Shown here: piece by piece, positions 51,541-61,200 of the stretch
Numbering within the stretch: position 1 is the first letter of the stretch
Layout of the letters: the number at the start of each line of letters is the position of its first letter
NCBI RefSeq assembly: GCF_001306135.1
Contig: NZ_LGKP01000018.1
Location: forward strand, 1-64,000
Direction: 5' to 3'
From: Herpetosiphon geysericola
Lineage (GTDB): Bacteria; Chloroflexota; Chloroflexia; Chloroflexales; Herpetosiphonaceae
DNA: 64,000 bases
Notes under the pieces: generated by a model
What the model saw: only the letters and a program-made list of their open reading frames with translations
What the model was told of the DNA's origin: nothing
Databases searched by the model: none
Translations under genes and position numbers: made by a program

Positions 51541-53451
51541 ATGGGAACGCTGTTTGAGCGATCGCTGGACCCGAATAAGCGCTCACAGCTTGGCGCACAC
51601 TACACGAGCAAAGATGATATTTTGCTGGTGGTGGAGCCGGTGGTGATGCAGCCACTGCGGCGTGAATGGGTAGAACTCCAAGGGGTCATCAATACGCTGG
51701 ATGTGCAACGCGTGGCCGCCAGTCCTGCGCAACAGGCAACAATCACAACCAAGATGCGAACGCTTATTGATACGTTTATCTATCGCTTGCACACTCTCAA
51801 GGTTCTTGATCCGGCCTGTGGGAGTGGGAATTTTCTGTATGTAGCCTTGAAGTCGGTGCTGGACTTGGAAAAGGAAGTGATTACGTTTGGGGCCGACGTG
51901 GGGCTGGGTTATCGCTTTCCCATGGTCAGTCCAGAACAATTCTTGGGGATTGAAGTCAATGAGTATGCCCACGAGCTGGCCCAAATCACGGTCTGGATTG
52001 GCTACATTCAATGGTTGCGCGATAACGGCTTTGGCGATCCGTCCGATCCAATCCTCAAAACGTTGGCCACGATTACCAATATGGATGCGATTCTGGCATT
52101 TGATGCCCATGGGAATCCGATTAAGCCCAAATGGCCACAGGCTGATTACATTATTGGGAATCCACCATTTTTGGGAAATAAGAAGATGCGGGCTGAATTA
52201 GGGGATATGTATGTAGACTCACTTCGGGAACTCTACCAAGAACACGATCTCGGTGGCATCGATTTTGTTGCTTATTGGTTTGAACAGGCGCGAAATATGA
52301 TTGCTAGTGATTTGTCGCAACGTGCAGGACTTATTGCGACGAACTCAATTCGTGGCGGGGCAAATCGTAAAGTTTTAGAGCGTATCAAAACATCCGGTGA
52401 TATTTTTATAGCGTGGTCAGATCGTGAATGGGTTTTGGATGGCGCAGCGGTTCGTGTCTCTATTGTTGGATTTGATAAGGGTGTAGAGCACACGTATGTG
52501 CTTGATGGCAAGAATGTCCTTTCGATTAACCCAGATCTTTCTACGAATACAAATGTTTCAAAAGCTTATGGATTAGCCGAAAATAAAAATATTGCGTTCT
52601 TAGGTATTTTTAAAGTTGGACCTTTTGACATTGATTCCACTCTTGCCCAAAAGTTTCTTCGGCAACCAATAAATCTTAACGGAAAATATAATCATGATGT
52701 TGTTTTGCCTTGGGTAAATGCATTGGATATTGTCCGTAGACCACGAAATATGTGGATTATTGATTTTGGAGATTTATCACAAGACGAGGCATCACTCTAC
52801 GAGGCTCCATTTGAATATATACGGGAGGTCGTTAAGCCTATCCGAGATACCAATAGAAGAGAAAGGCGCAAGAATTACTGGTGGCAACATGGTGAGACTT
52901 CGCCCGGAATGCATAGAGCGATAGATCGATTAGATCGATTTATTGCAACACCATGTATATCAAAGTACAGGCTTTTTGTCTGGATAAAACATCCAGTTTC
53001 ACCTGACCATGCTCTTACCGTATTTGCCCGTGACGATGACTATTTCATGGGCGTATTGCATTCACGAATCCACGAACTATGGGCCTTGCGCCAAGGAACT
53101 TCATTAGAAGATCGTCCACGTTATACCCCAACCTCAACCTTCGAAACCTTTCCCTTCCCATGGCCGCCAGCGAAGGAACCCATAGACTCCCCACTGGTCA
53201 CGGCCATTGCCGAGGCAGCAAAAGAGTTAGTTGAGAAGCGGGATCGCTGGCTGAATCCAGCGGGAGCCAGCGAGGCTGAGTTGAAAAAGCGCACGTTGAC
53301 CAATCTCTATAACGAGCGCCCCACGTGGCTGGACTTGGCGCACACGAAGCTCGATAAAGCCGTGTTTGCCGCCTATGGCTGGCCTGATACGTTGACGGAT
53401 GATGATATTCTTGGCCGCTTACTGGCGCTTAATCATGAACGTGCAAAGTAA
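51541..53451 (+). pseudogene. MmeI-like restriction-modification gene, 3' part (methyltransferase and specificity)
   Basis: 636 residues beginning MGTLFERSLDPNKRSQLGAH; in the intact gene this would follow ...SIEPAI directly. Adenine methyltransferase motifs: KVLDPACGSGNFLYVALKSV (motif I) and DYIIGNPPFLGNKKM (motif IV NPPF). The target-recognition region (about 52340-53000) is richer in A+T than the rest. The end is the usual SALDHERAK-like tail (LLALNHERAK). An ATG at 51541 is created at the junction, so this part could still be translated as a stand-alone methyltransferase. No good ribosome-binding site precedes it. Confidence 0.85.
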
Positions 53452-53465
53452 TTTGGGAGGATTAT

Positions 53466-54764
53466 ATGGAACCTTTAACTATCTTTTATTCGTGGCAATC
53501 TGACTTACCAAATAGTACAAACCGTGGTCTCATTCAACAGGCATTAAAAAATGCGGTGCAAGATTTAAATAGGGGTGATGCGGTTTCCATGGAGTTGGCT
53601 GTTGATCGCGATACACAGAATGTACAAGGCGCAAGACATATTGCAGAGACTATTTTAGAAAAGATTCGGCGCGCAGCCATCTTTGTGTGCGATGTTTCAT
53701 TTATTAATAGTCAATCTATTAATCCCGAAGATCAAGATCGTCCACGGTTAACTCCAAACCCAAATGTGTTAATAGAACTAGGATATGCATTCCATGCCTT
53801 GGGGGATGATCGTATTCTTCTCGTATTTAATAATGCCTTTGGCAAGGTAGAGGATCTTCCTTTTGATATTCGCTTTCGTAAGGTACTTCAATATACCTCG
53901 TATGAAACCGATCATGATCGGGCAACAGTCAGAAATCCGTTAATTGGTCAGCTTAAAAGCATTCTTCCAGCAATGATTAAGAGCGTCGAAACTACACGCC
54001 ATATAAATATGCAGGAATTGATAAACAAAGCCACAGAATTTCATAGACAGCGAATAGAATTCGTGAATAAAGATGAAGAATGCCTACAAGTTAATTCAAT
54101 CAAGCCGTTCTTATTGTTCCACGTCATTCCTTTATATCAGCATGGAGGAGAAAGTATTATTGATCTTGGGCGCGAGGAAGTCCGAGAACAATGCGAGATG
54201 GTTCATCCATTCATGAGGTTTCCCGACTCCTCACGAATATCTAGGGGTAGTTTTAAGAACAAGATAGAACCAAAATATATGGATGAAAAGGATGGTGATT
54301 ATAGACGCTCTTATAGTCAGATATTTGTTGATGGAACAATAGAGTTCGCAGATGTTTACCTCCTTTCAGATGCGGCTTGGAACATTGGAACTCTGAAAAA
54401 AGGTTTTCGCATTCCAGCAATAGATATTGCTACTATTAAGGCTACACGACGAGCGCTGAGATTTTATCAAAGTCAGAACATTACAGCACCAGTTGCTTTT
54501 TTTCTTACACTTTGCAACGCTGAGGGATTATCAATTCTTATGGATGAACGAGGTGACTTATTAGGACGACCACTGGTTGGCAATGAACCTCTAACATTTA
54601 GAGGAGCAATTATGAACAATATCGCAGATTTGAATGCAGTTGAAATTGCTCTTAAACCAATATTGGCTGAAATATGCCAATGTTTTGGTTTACCTAGCTC
54701 ACTTAGTTATTTAGATGATGGTAGCCTTCATCCTCTGGTAGCAAGAAAAAGTAAACTGGATTAA
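53466..54764 (+). CDS. TIR-like domain protein, candidate defence effector
   Basis: 432 residues, starting 14 bp after the restriction gene with GGGAGGAT before the ATG. The N-terminal domain begins LTIFYSWQSDLPNSTNRGLI, a form seen in TIR-like nucleotide-binding proteins. It continues with a helix, AAIFVCDVSFIN, and PNPNVLIELGYAFHALGDDR, whose ELGYA is typical of TIR/CAP12-type NAD-consuming folds. The C-terminal 260 residues are not recognised and may sense a signal. It lies inside the defence island and may act with the restriction system or alone. Confidence 0.75.
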   Translation: MEPLTIFYSWQSDLPNSTNRGLIQQALKNAVQDLNRGDAVSMELAVDRDTQNVQGARHIAETILEKIRRAAIFVCDVSFINSQSINPEDQDRPRLTPNPNVLIELGYAFHALGDDRILLVFNNAFGKVEDLPFDIRFRKVLQYTSYETDHDRATVRNPLIGQLKSILPAMIKSVETTRHINMQELINKATEFHRQRIEFVNKDEECLQVNSIKPFLLFHVIPLYQHGGESIIDLGREEVREQCEMVHPFMRFPDSSRISRGSFKNKIEPKYMDEKDGDYRRSYSQIFVDGTIEFADVYLLSDAAWNIGTLKKGFRIPAIDIATIKATRRALRFYQSQNITAPVAFFLTLCNAEGLSILMDERGDLLGRPLVGNEPLTFRGAIMNNIADLNAVEIALKPILAEICQCFGLPSSLSYLDDGSLHPLVARKSKLD

Positions 54765-54806
54765 CATCTCTCAAAAAAGATACGCATTCACCTTCAAAAG
54801 ATTAAC

Positions 54807-54891
54807 CCCCTTTTCGTGATACACTTTGAGGACAACTTTAGGGCGACAAAACAACCCAAAAACGCGAAAAATGTTGTATCACGAAAAGGGG
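54807..54891. promoter_or_regulatory. 17-bp perfect inverted repeat upstream of the GIY-YIG gene
   Basis: CCCCTTTTCGTGATACA (54807-54823) and TGTATCACGAAAAGGGG (54875-54891) are perfect arms separated by 51 bp. The right arm ends 6 bp before the ATG and supplies the only ribosome-binding-like AAGGGG. Folding would hide it in mRNA; binding would give an operator loop. Confidence 0.75.
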
Positions 54892-54897
54892 TAGGGT

Positions 54898-56112
54898 ATG
54901 TGGCTCAATTATGGCATTTCTGATGAGCGGGGCTTAGTGCATATTAGCGACACGCCGCGTGGGCGATCCGATCTGCACTGCCCCTATTGCCATACGATCC
55001 TGATTGCGAAGAAAGGCCACATGCTCGCGCATCATTTTGCGCATGATGGGCCAACCTGCAATCCTGCAAATCGTACCACTGAGTTGCCCATATTGCCTTT
55101 CTTTCACTCATTTACCCTCCATTTGACCCCCAAACTCCTTGACCAACTCGAAGCATTTAAGGATGGCCGCCGCAGTGCGACCCACTGGCTGCAACAAGAA
55201 CACTTGATTCGCTACAACGAGTTTACCCAACGCCATGAACTAACCAAGCTTGGCCAAATTCCCTTCGGCATGCTGTCCGTTAATTTATTTAGCCAGGTCC
55301 ATGATGCGCGTTTGGCCGACCATCACGACCAGATGGATTGGTGGTTGCACAAAGCATGGAAGGAAGGGAATCCAGTCGCGATAGCGGATGCCAAGACGGA
55401 TTTAATGTTGTACCGCGCCCAGTGGCAGCGGGTGTTGCAGTGCGCGTTGTATGTGGTGGAGATTCAGACTGACACCGATAGGTTTTATAAGGTTGGGATG
55501 ACGAGCCGTCCAATCGAGGAGCGGATTGTAGAGATTCAGGCCACCATCAAGCCCCATATCGGCGCGGCCACCATCAAGCCTTTAGGGGTATTTCCCCAGC
55601 GCGGCCACGTGGAGCCATACGTGAAGTTTAAGTATGCAGGCCAGCGCCGCGCGATCGGCAATTTCACGGAATATTTCGATTTTGCTGACCTGAAAGCGAC
55701 GCTGCGAGATCTGCGCCGGATGCCTACGAAGGTGTTGAGCGATCTTGAACAGAGCATCGTTGATGGCATGCCCTCATTAACGATGCAGGCGATGGTTCAG
55801 GCGCAGCTGGAGCAGGAACTCGCTGCGCAGCGGGCAGCACAGATAGCGTATCACCGCGAACAAACGAAGGCAGGCATGGAGGCGGCGCGGCAGGCAGGCG
55901 TGCATGTTGGCCGACCAAAAGGCTCACGCCAGGTGAACGCGGTGTTGCTGGCCAAGCCCAGCAGTCAGGCGATTATCCAGTTCCTACATGCAGGTATGTC
56001 GCTGCGGGCAACAGCGGCAGCAGCTGGCGCGGCGGTCAATACCGTGCGCAAGGTGAAAGCGGCCTTGGAGGAGATTGACAGGCTTGATAAAATGGACACA
56101 GCAACGGAATGA
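54898..56112 (+). CDS. CoiA-like zinc finger / GIY-YIG / HTH fusion protein
   Basis: 404 residues. Residues 25-55 (LHCPYCHTILIAKKGHMLAH, then HFAHDG) form a CxxC...H...H finger as in CoiA-like proteins. The middle domain LYVVEIQTDTDRFYKVGMTS followed by RPIEERIVEIQAT (about 180-215) is a GIY-YIG-fold nuclease of T5orf172/MUG113 type. A coiled segment leads to VGRPKGSRQ and AIIQFLHAGMSLRATAAAAG with AVNTVRKVKAAL, the HTH of serine resolvases. So it joins a zinc finger, a nuclease and a DNA-binding end. The second CRISPR array follows. Possibly a defence or element-borne nuclease. Confidence 0.75.
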   Translation: MWLNYGISDERGLVHISDTPRGRSDLHCPYCHTILIAKKGHMLAHHFAHDGPTCNPANRTTELPILPFFHSFTLHLTPKLLDQLEAFKDGRRSATHWLQQEHLIRYNEFTQRHELTKLGQIPFGMLSVNLFSQVHDARLADHHDQMDWWLHKAWKEGNPVAIADAKTDLMLYRAQWQRVLQCALYVVEIQTDTDRFYKVGMTSRPIEERIVEIQATIKPHIGAATIKPLGVFPQRGHVEPYVKFKYAGQRRAIGNFTEYFDFADLKATLRDLRRMPTKVLSDLEQSIVDGMPSLTMQAMVQAQLEQELAAQRAAQIAYHREQTKAGMEAARQAGVHVGRPKGSRQVNAVLLAKPSSQAIIQFLHAGMSLRATAAAAGAAVNTVRKVKAALEEIDRLDKMDTATE

Positions 56113-56230
56113 ATCACTCGTCATTTGACATAATTTTATTGGTTAGCATCATGATGCAAACACGTGGCCACTTGATCGGGCTGCATGCTACTTAGCGAGC
56201 TGGTTTGTTTGCGAAAGTGGACACAGAGGA
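56093..56230 (+). promoter_or_regulatory. Leader of CRISPR array 2
   Basis: TTGACATAAT at 56125-56134 and AAAGTGGACACAGAGGA just before the first repeat match the array 1 leader. The distance from TTGACATAAT to the first repeat is 106 bp in both. TGGACACA also occurs at 56093-56100, inside the end of the preceding gene. The rest of the leader differs, so these short elements are probably the ones recognised during adaptation or transcription. Confidence 0.7.
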
Positions 56231-56416
56231 CTTGGAATGGACACAATCCTCTGGCGGGGATTAAAACCCAATTGGCGCAGTGACAACAGTGACCGTCTTT
56301 TGAGCCTTGGAATGGACACAATCCTCTGGCGGGGATTAAAACGAGGTTTCCGTCTGCGGTTCTGCGGTACGTATTGATTGATAGAATAGGCCCAATCCTC
56401 CGGCGGGGATTGCCTA
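56231..56416 (+). CRISPR. CRISPR array 2: two intact repeats plus a degenerate terminal repeat
   Basis: Two identical 37-bp repeats at 56231-56267 and 56306-56342 begin CTTGGAATGGACACAATCCT and end TGGCGGGGATTAAAAC. A third, degenerate copy at about 56380-56416 keeps CCAATCCTCCGGCGGGGATT but has lost both ends. Spacers are 38 and 37 bp. The repeat differs from array 1 in its 5' half but shares the AATCC...GGGATT stem and AAAC end. The degenerate copy marks the trailer end, agreeing with a leader on the left. No cas genes are present in the window. Confidence 0.85.
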
Positions 56417-56424
56417 CACCTTAA

Positions 56425-56654
56425 GGCCTAAACCCAAGTTTCTCGCAGCCGGGCGCAATAGCATTAAAAAAAGTTTATTTGTTAGATAATTCCGCTATTT
56501 TGCCTCAAAAAATCGCCAAAATAGCGTGGGATAGCGTCACTTTTTTATGAATATTGGAAGATAATCGCAAAGATGGCAATCATTGTTTTAGGCTATTCTA
56601 ATGGCCTAAAACACGCCATGTTGCGGCTGGATGTAAAAATCTTGGGTTTGGGCC
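56425..56654. repeat. Small inverted-repeat-bounded segment
   Basis: GGCCTAAACCCAAG (56425-56438) and CTTGGGTTTGGGCC (56641-56654) are inverted with one mismatch and enclose about 200 bp of AT-rich DNA. Inside are two perfect stems: CGCTATTTTG/CAAAATAGCG (56493-56502, 56517-56526) and GTTTTAGGC/GCCTAAAAC (56585-56593, 56604-56612). It has no coding frame. It may be a MITE-like element or a structured RNA next to the CRISPR trailer. Confidence 0.6.
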
Positions 56655-56779
56655 TAATAGGTGGGTGCTAGGGGAGGGCTCTCTCCCCCAGTTTCACACA
56701 GTGGCTGCCACGACTCGTGCGAGGTGCAATCAGATACATGTGGCTAACAATGGTCAAGTGTTCTTTTTAGAGGAAGCAT

Positions 56780-56917
56780 ATGTTCGGCACTCGTTCTCGG
56801 AAACGGCACCTACTCATCATGGGTATGATGATCGGCACGTTCGTCTTGGTGCCTAATCCATCACGTGCCTTCGCGTCACGCGGCCGCACCAAGAGTGCAA
56901 AACTATTTGGAAATTAA
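56780..56917 (+). CDS. Tiny secreted peptide candidate (45 residues)
   Basis: Begins MFGTRSRKRHLLIMGMMIGT and continues FVLVPNPSRAFA, a clear signal-peptide pattern with a basic start, hydrophobic core and AFA cleavage site. The mature part would be about 13 basic residues. AGAGGAAG lies 4-8 nt before the ATG. Its end overlaps the end of a minus-strand ORF at 56853-57146, so only one of the two 3' ends may be real. Confidence 0.5.
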   Translation: MFGTRSRKRHLLIMGMMIGTFVLVPNPSRAFASRGRTKSAKLFGN

Positions 56918-57146
56918 ATGTTAGTTTGCTCCCATCCGAATAAAACTCTTTCATAATTTGAAGTGTAATTAACCCAATCGGCGCTCCATGAAGAATTATT
57001 TCAAGATAGCCATTAATACCAAGATCAGTGTTAAGGGTTTCACACCAAATCATCCCCATTTGATTTGCTACCAGCCATATATAGTGCACGCCTTGACGTT
57101 CGGTAACCGCTGCGAAAAAGTTATTTTGTTGGAATGACCTTTTCAT
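56853..57146 (-). CDS. Small unknown protein downstream of the FHA gene
   Basis: 97 residues from the ATG at 57146 (MKRSFQQNNFFAAVTERQGV). Segments such as HYIWLVANQMGMIWCETLNT and YLEIILHGAPIGLITLQIMK look like a small alpha/beta domain. Its start overlaps the last codons of the FHA gene, suggesting coupling. The C-terminal end (LHSWCGRVTRRHVMD) overlaps the opposite-strand peptide gene. Family not recognised. Confidence 0.5.
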   Translation of the reverse strand: MKRSFQQNNFFAAVTERQGVHYIWLVANQMGMIWCETLNTDLGINGYLEIILHGAPIGLITLQIMKEFYSDGSKLTFNFQIVLHSWCGRVTRRHVMD

Positions 57147-57687
57147 ACTGGTGAAATAAAAAAACCGCTGACTCAGTATTTTGGTTCGGCCCCAAGGTGA
57201 TTTGATCACCAACCTTCAATTGATGGCGATCTTGTATTTTATCATCGTTGAGATATGTTCCCCTCCGACTTTCAAGATCTTGAATAAACATACGTCGGCC
57301 TTGCCTGATTATTGCGCAGTGAAGATTACTCACCATACCGTACGTTTGCGCAATGATAATGGCACATTGAGATCGCCCCATTGTCACATAATCAAACGCA
57401 AGTCCGTGGGTACTTAAGCGTTGATTATCCTTCATCAAGGACAAGTAGGCATATGGAGCGTTGGCATTAATTTCAGCCATCGCTATAGGTTCTGCTTGGC
57501 GAAACTCGAACTCAGCCATAATTGATTCAATCGCTTGCTGTTCGCGATAAATACTATTATTTAATTCCGTGGAGATGTGAATCCCAACTTGAGAGGCTTG
57601 AATTTCAAGTATACCTAGATTTCTCCGATGGATGTTCAGGATTTCCCGGAGGTCTTTAGTCAAAATTTGTGCATACGACTTAGCCAT
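57121..57687 (-). CDS. FHA-domain protein with STAND-type N-terminal helices
   Basis: 188 residues from the ATG at 57687 (MAKSYAQILTKDLRE), with GGAGGG upstream. The N-terminal pattern HRRNLGILEIQASQVGIHIS with ELNNSIYREQQAIESI resembles short effector-associated helical modules common in Chloroflexota STAND proteins. The C-terminal 95 residues are an FHA fold: VTMGRSQ, MVSNLHCAIIRQGRRMFIQD and SRRGTYLNDDKI, with the phosphothreonine-binding Arg and Ser-x-x-His. It may read phosphorylation by the Ser/Thr kinase encoded divergently at 58299. Confidence 0.8.
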   Translation of the reverse strand: MAKSYAQILTKDLREILNIHRRNLGILEIQASQVGIHISTELNNSIYREQQAIESIMAEFEFRQAEPIAMAEINANAPYAYLSLMKDNQRLSTHGLAFDYVTMGRSQCAIIIAQTYGMVSNLHCAIIRQGRRMFIQDLESRRGTYLNDDKIQDRHQLKVGDQITLGPNQNTESAVFLFHQYEKVIPTK

Positions 57688-57725
57688 AAATCCCTCCTTA
57701 CAGAGCAACCTGTCGTTACAGTGTT

Positions 57726-58101
57726 GGGCTTAAACGCGCGGCCCCCGAAACATGGCAGCAAACGTATGTGCGTATACGAACGATGGCGAACCCGTTGATT
57801 AACCGTGTTGTTTCGTTCGCCGCCACAGCCGATCGGCATCATTAATGGCACCAGCGTACTCCGGAGATGACAGCAGCATCGGATCTTCGCGTGACGAATG
57901 CCCAGGACAGCTTCGTGGCCTCGAGACCCGTTGGATATGGCTGGTGGTATTGGTTGTTCCGCCGATTCCTGTGATAACGATCAATGTTCATCGATAGAGA
58001 CGATCTGTTTTATGCTCAGCGTATTTGTCAGGCTCTATCGCACGGGTAAAAGCGAACATATGTTCGATTCCATGTTTCGGGGGGGCCGTGCGTTTAAGCC
58101 C
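57726..58101. mobile_element. MITE-like segment bounded by 30-bp inverted repeats
   Basis: The left end 57726-57755 contains GGGCTTAAACGCGCGG and CCCCCGAAACATGG. The right end 58070-58101, read on the other strand, carries GGGCTTAAACGCACGG and the same CCCCCGAAACATGG with two extra bases. Weak similarity continues inward (AAACGTATGTGCG against GAACATATGTTCG). The 376-bp interior has no convincing gene. This is the structure of a MITE or insertion-sequence remnant in the kinase/FHA intergenic region. Confidence 0.7.
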
Positions 58102-58298
58102 TGTTGGTTAATTGCATCTTTGTCACAAACGAAAATCGCGAACGACTGCAACGACTCTCATCATATCGTACGTTCTGTTGTCTAGCCTCGTCCGTTTGCA
58201 AGTGATATATTACCTCAATAGGTAGCGTTGCTATCAATCCATCCTCACTAAAAATTCCATCCATTCTCTGGCAGAACGAGTTTGCGAAGGGAGCAGTC

Positions 58299-61200
58299 AT
58301 GATCGAATATCAGGTCGGCGATATCATTGTAGGAGAATATCATGTTTTTCAGGTTTTGAAAGGCGGACAGGGGATTGTCTACCTCTGCAACATCGGTCTG
58401 GGAACCGTAGCACTCAAAACCTTCAATAATACAGTGGCGTGGGATACCAATAGGCGCAATATGTTTCGCAAGGAAGCTCTGGTTTGGTTAAGATTAGGCT
58501 TCCATCCCTACATTGTCGCGGCTTTAGGGTTTCTGATGGTAGGCGAACAACCGTACATTTTGTCCGAGGCCATAGTCGATTCCGATCAACGGTCTTTTAG
58601 TCTAGACACACTTCTGCAAGAGCGTGGTCAACTTACCAACAAAGAGGCCGTCGTGGCTTGTTGGCAAATAATCACTGCTATGCTATTCGTCACGCGCCAA
58701 ATGCCAGATCTCGTGCACTGCGACTTAAAACCAAGCAATATTCTCGTTGATTCAAGTGGTACCATGCGTATATCCGATTTTGGCCTTGTCCAAGCGCTCT
58801 CCAATCCGCAAGCAGGCTCCATCCCTTATATGTCCCCGGAGCAGGTGCGTGGCACCCCGCTCGATGCCCGCAGCGATATCTTCGCCTTAGGCGCTATCAC
58901 CTACGAGCTACTGACAGGCCGCCTAGCCTTTCCTGTCGTGCGTCCAGGGCAAGAGTCGAGTCCACAAGCCATCTCACAAGCGCTTGCGGATTTGGCCAAG
59001 CTTCATAGCGCAGGGTATATCCCCGCCGATATCGACTGGCGTGTACCCTCGGATTTGAGAGCATGGATCAAACGGTGCTTAGCCAGCAATCCGGAGGATC
59101 GGTATCGAGGGTGGGACGAAGCGCAAGCAGCGCTGGCATATCTGGCACGAACCCGATCAATTGTCCTTGCGCAACCCGCTGCATACGAAGTCCCGCCTCA
59201 ACTTCTTTTTCTAAAGGCGTTTTCATTCCTCACACTCGGCTATGGGAGTGATGCATGGGAGCTTTGCAACGCCCTGTTGGATGCCCATCCGCATTACAAA
59301 GAAGGCCAGTATTTGAAGGTCGCGATATTGTTTGAAGCAGATGGTGAAGAGGCGCAACAAGTTAGAAACACATACATCGATCAACTACTGGCCACTGATC
59401 CGCACGACGCGCGATTTTGGGTGTTCAAGGCACTGGTAACCGATGCGGAGGATGATTCGAATTACGCTTATGCCCTTGAATGTGTTAATCGGGCGCTCGC
59501 ACTTGACAGTCAGTTAGCTGATGCTTGGGCTGGACGGGCGACCATCATGGCGATCCACCACGGCACGCTGAATCTTGCCAGTGATACGCCACCGCCGCCC
59601 GATGAGATGATCGAGCGAATCATTAGCGATATTCAGCGTGCTGTCACACTTAATCCGGCGATTTTTGATTTCAATCCAGCCCTCATGCCGATTTTCATCC
59701 GATGCTGGCGTTGGCGCTCTTCTCCAGAATACGCTCTACAATTGGTCAGCGAGGGATTGAGTCGCTATCCCATGTCAACCGGGCTGCTCTTGCAACGAGC
59801 TGATATCTTGCTTGATCTAGAACGATTTGAGGATGCCCAGGAAGATCTTGATCGTATTTTCTCACTTGACGAGAATTCCTTCCAATACGCGGCCATTCAG
59901 CGAAGAGCCAACCAGCAACGCTGGCCAACGCGTTACGGGCTAAGCACTGACAACTCTACGGGATGGATTGCTTGGTGGGAACAGGCCTCGCAACGCGAAC
60001 GCGAGCTTGATGCACGCACTAGTGCCGGTTACGATCCGCTGACCTTTGGGCGCAATGTGGACGACTATGTTTGGCGGGCGAAGTATTATGAAACCCGAAA
60101 ACAGCTCGATCAGGCAATTCAAGAAGCGCATCAGGCGCTTATGCTTGACCCTTGGAACACCAACCTGCTTTGGCTCAAGAGCACATTGCTCGCTACGATT
60201 GATTACAACGAGGAGGTTATAAAGCTTCTTGAGCGCGCCCGTACCCTGGAACGAAGCGATTTCAATATCCATCGCCTCTATCTAATCATCCTGATTAAAC
60301 ACACCCGCTTTGCCGAGGCTATCACCGAATGCCTGTCGCTCAGTCAGGAATTTACCGATAGCCAAGAGGATCTCATGCGCATTCAGCATCTTGCCTATCA
60401 ACAGCGCGGCTTTTTGCATGATCACGGCAGCCAAATAGGATTAGAAGCAGCACTGCAGGACGCAAACAGCGCTCTGCATTTAGACCCCCGATCTGGTCTA
60501 TCCTACGAATTGAGAGGAATGGTCAACCGCGATCTCGGGCAATATGAAGCCGCGCTTGAGGATTTTACCCACGCGATTGCCTACAACGAAGCGCCCTCCA
60601 ATGCATATGCGTATCGATCAAACCTTTACCTCTTACTTAACGACCTCCCGAAGGCGCTGGCTGATGCCGAATCGGCGATCCAAGCGAATCCAGAGTCGGG
60701 GTACGCCTATAGCATTCGGGCTGACTGTGCCATGCTGGAGCGGCGTATAGTCGCCGCACAAGAGGATTATGACCTAGCTATCCGACTCGAGTCCGATCTC
60801 ATACCTGCCTATGTTGGTCGCGGTTCCATCGCTTTGTTGCAAGGAAACACCGAGGCCGCCCTAGCCGATTGCAATACTGCTATCGCGCAGATGCCCCTCT
60901 TTGCCCCAGCCTACATCGGTCGCGCCGGCGTCCAAATCGCGCTGGGCCGATTAGAAGAAGCAACCGCTGACCTTGACACATTCATGGAGCTTATGCCAAA
61001 CCCACAGCCGATCTTCGCTGTACAGTTGGCTTATAACCGCGCCGTTTGCTACGTACAGGAGCAGCGCTACGGTGAGGCCTTTCAACAAATCAATCAGGGA
61101 CTTCAACATATCGACGGAATCATACCAATAGCGCAGGGGCCTTACTCGATACTCTTGCTCTCGCAACGGGCTCTCTTATATGGCGGCGTATACCAACGCC

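Noticed and set aside
39283-56416. cas genes between the two CRISPR arrays
   Set aside because: None of the proteins between the arrays resembles Cas1, Cas2, Cas3, Cas10 or Cascade subunits; the HNH protein is a SAVED effector, not Cas9.
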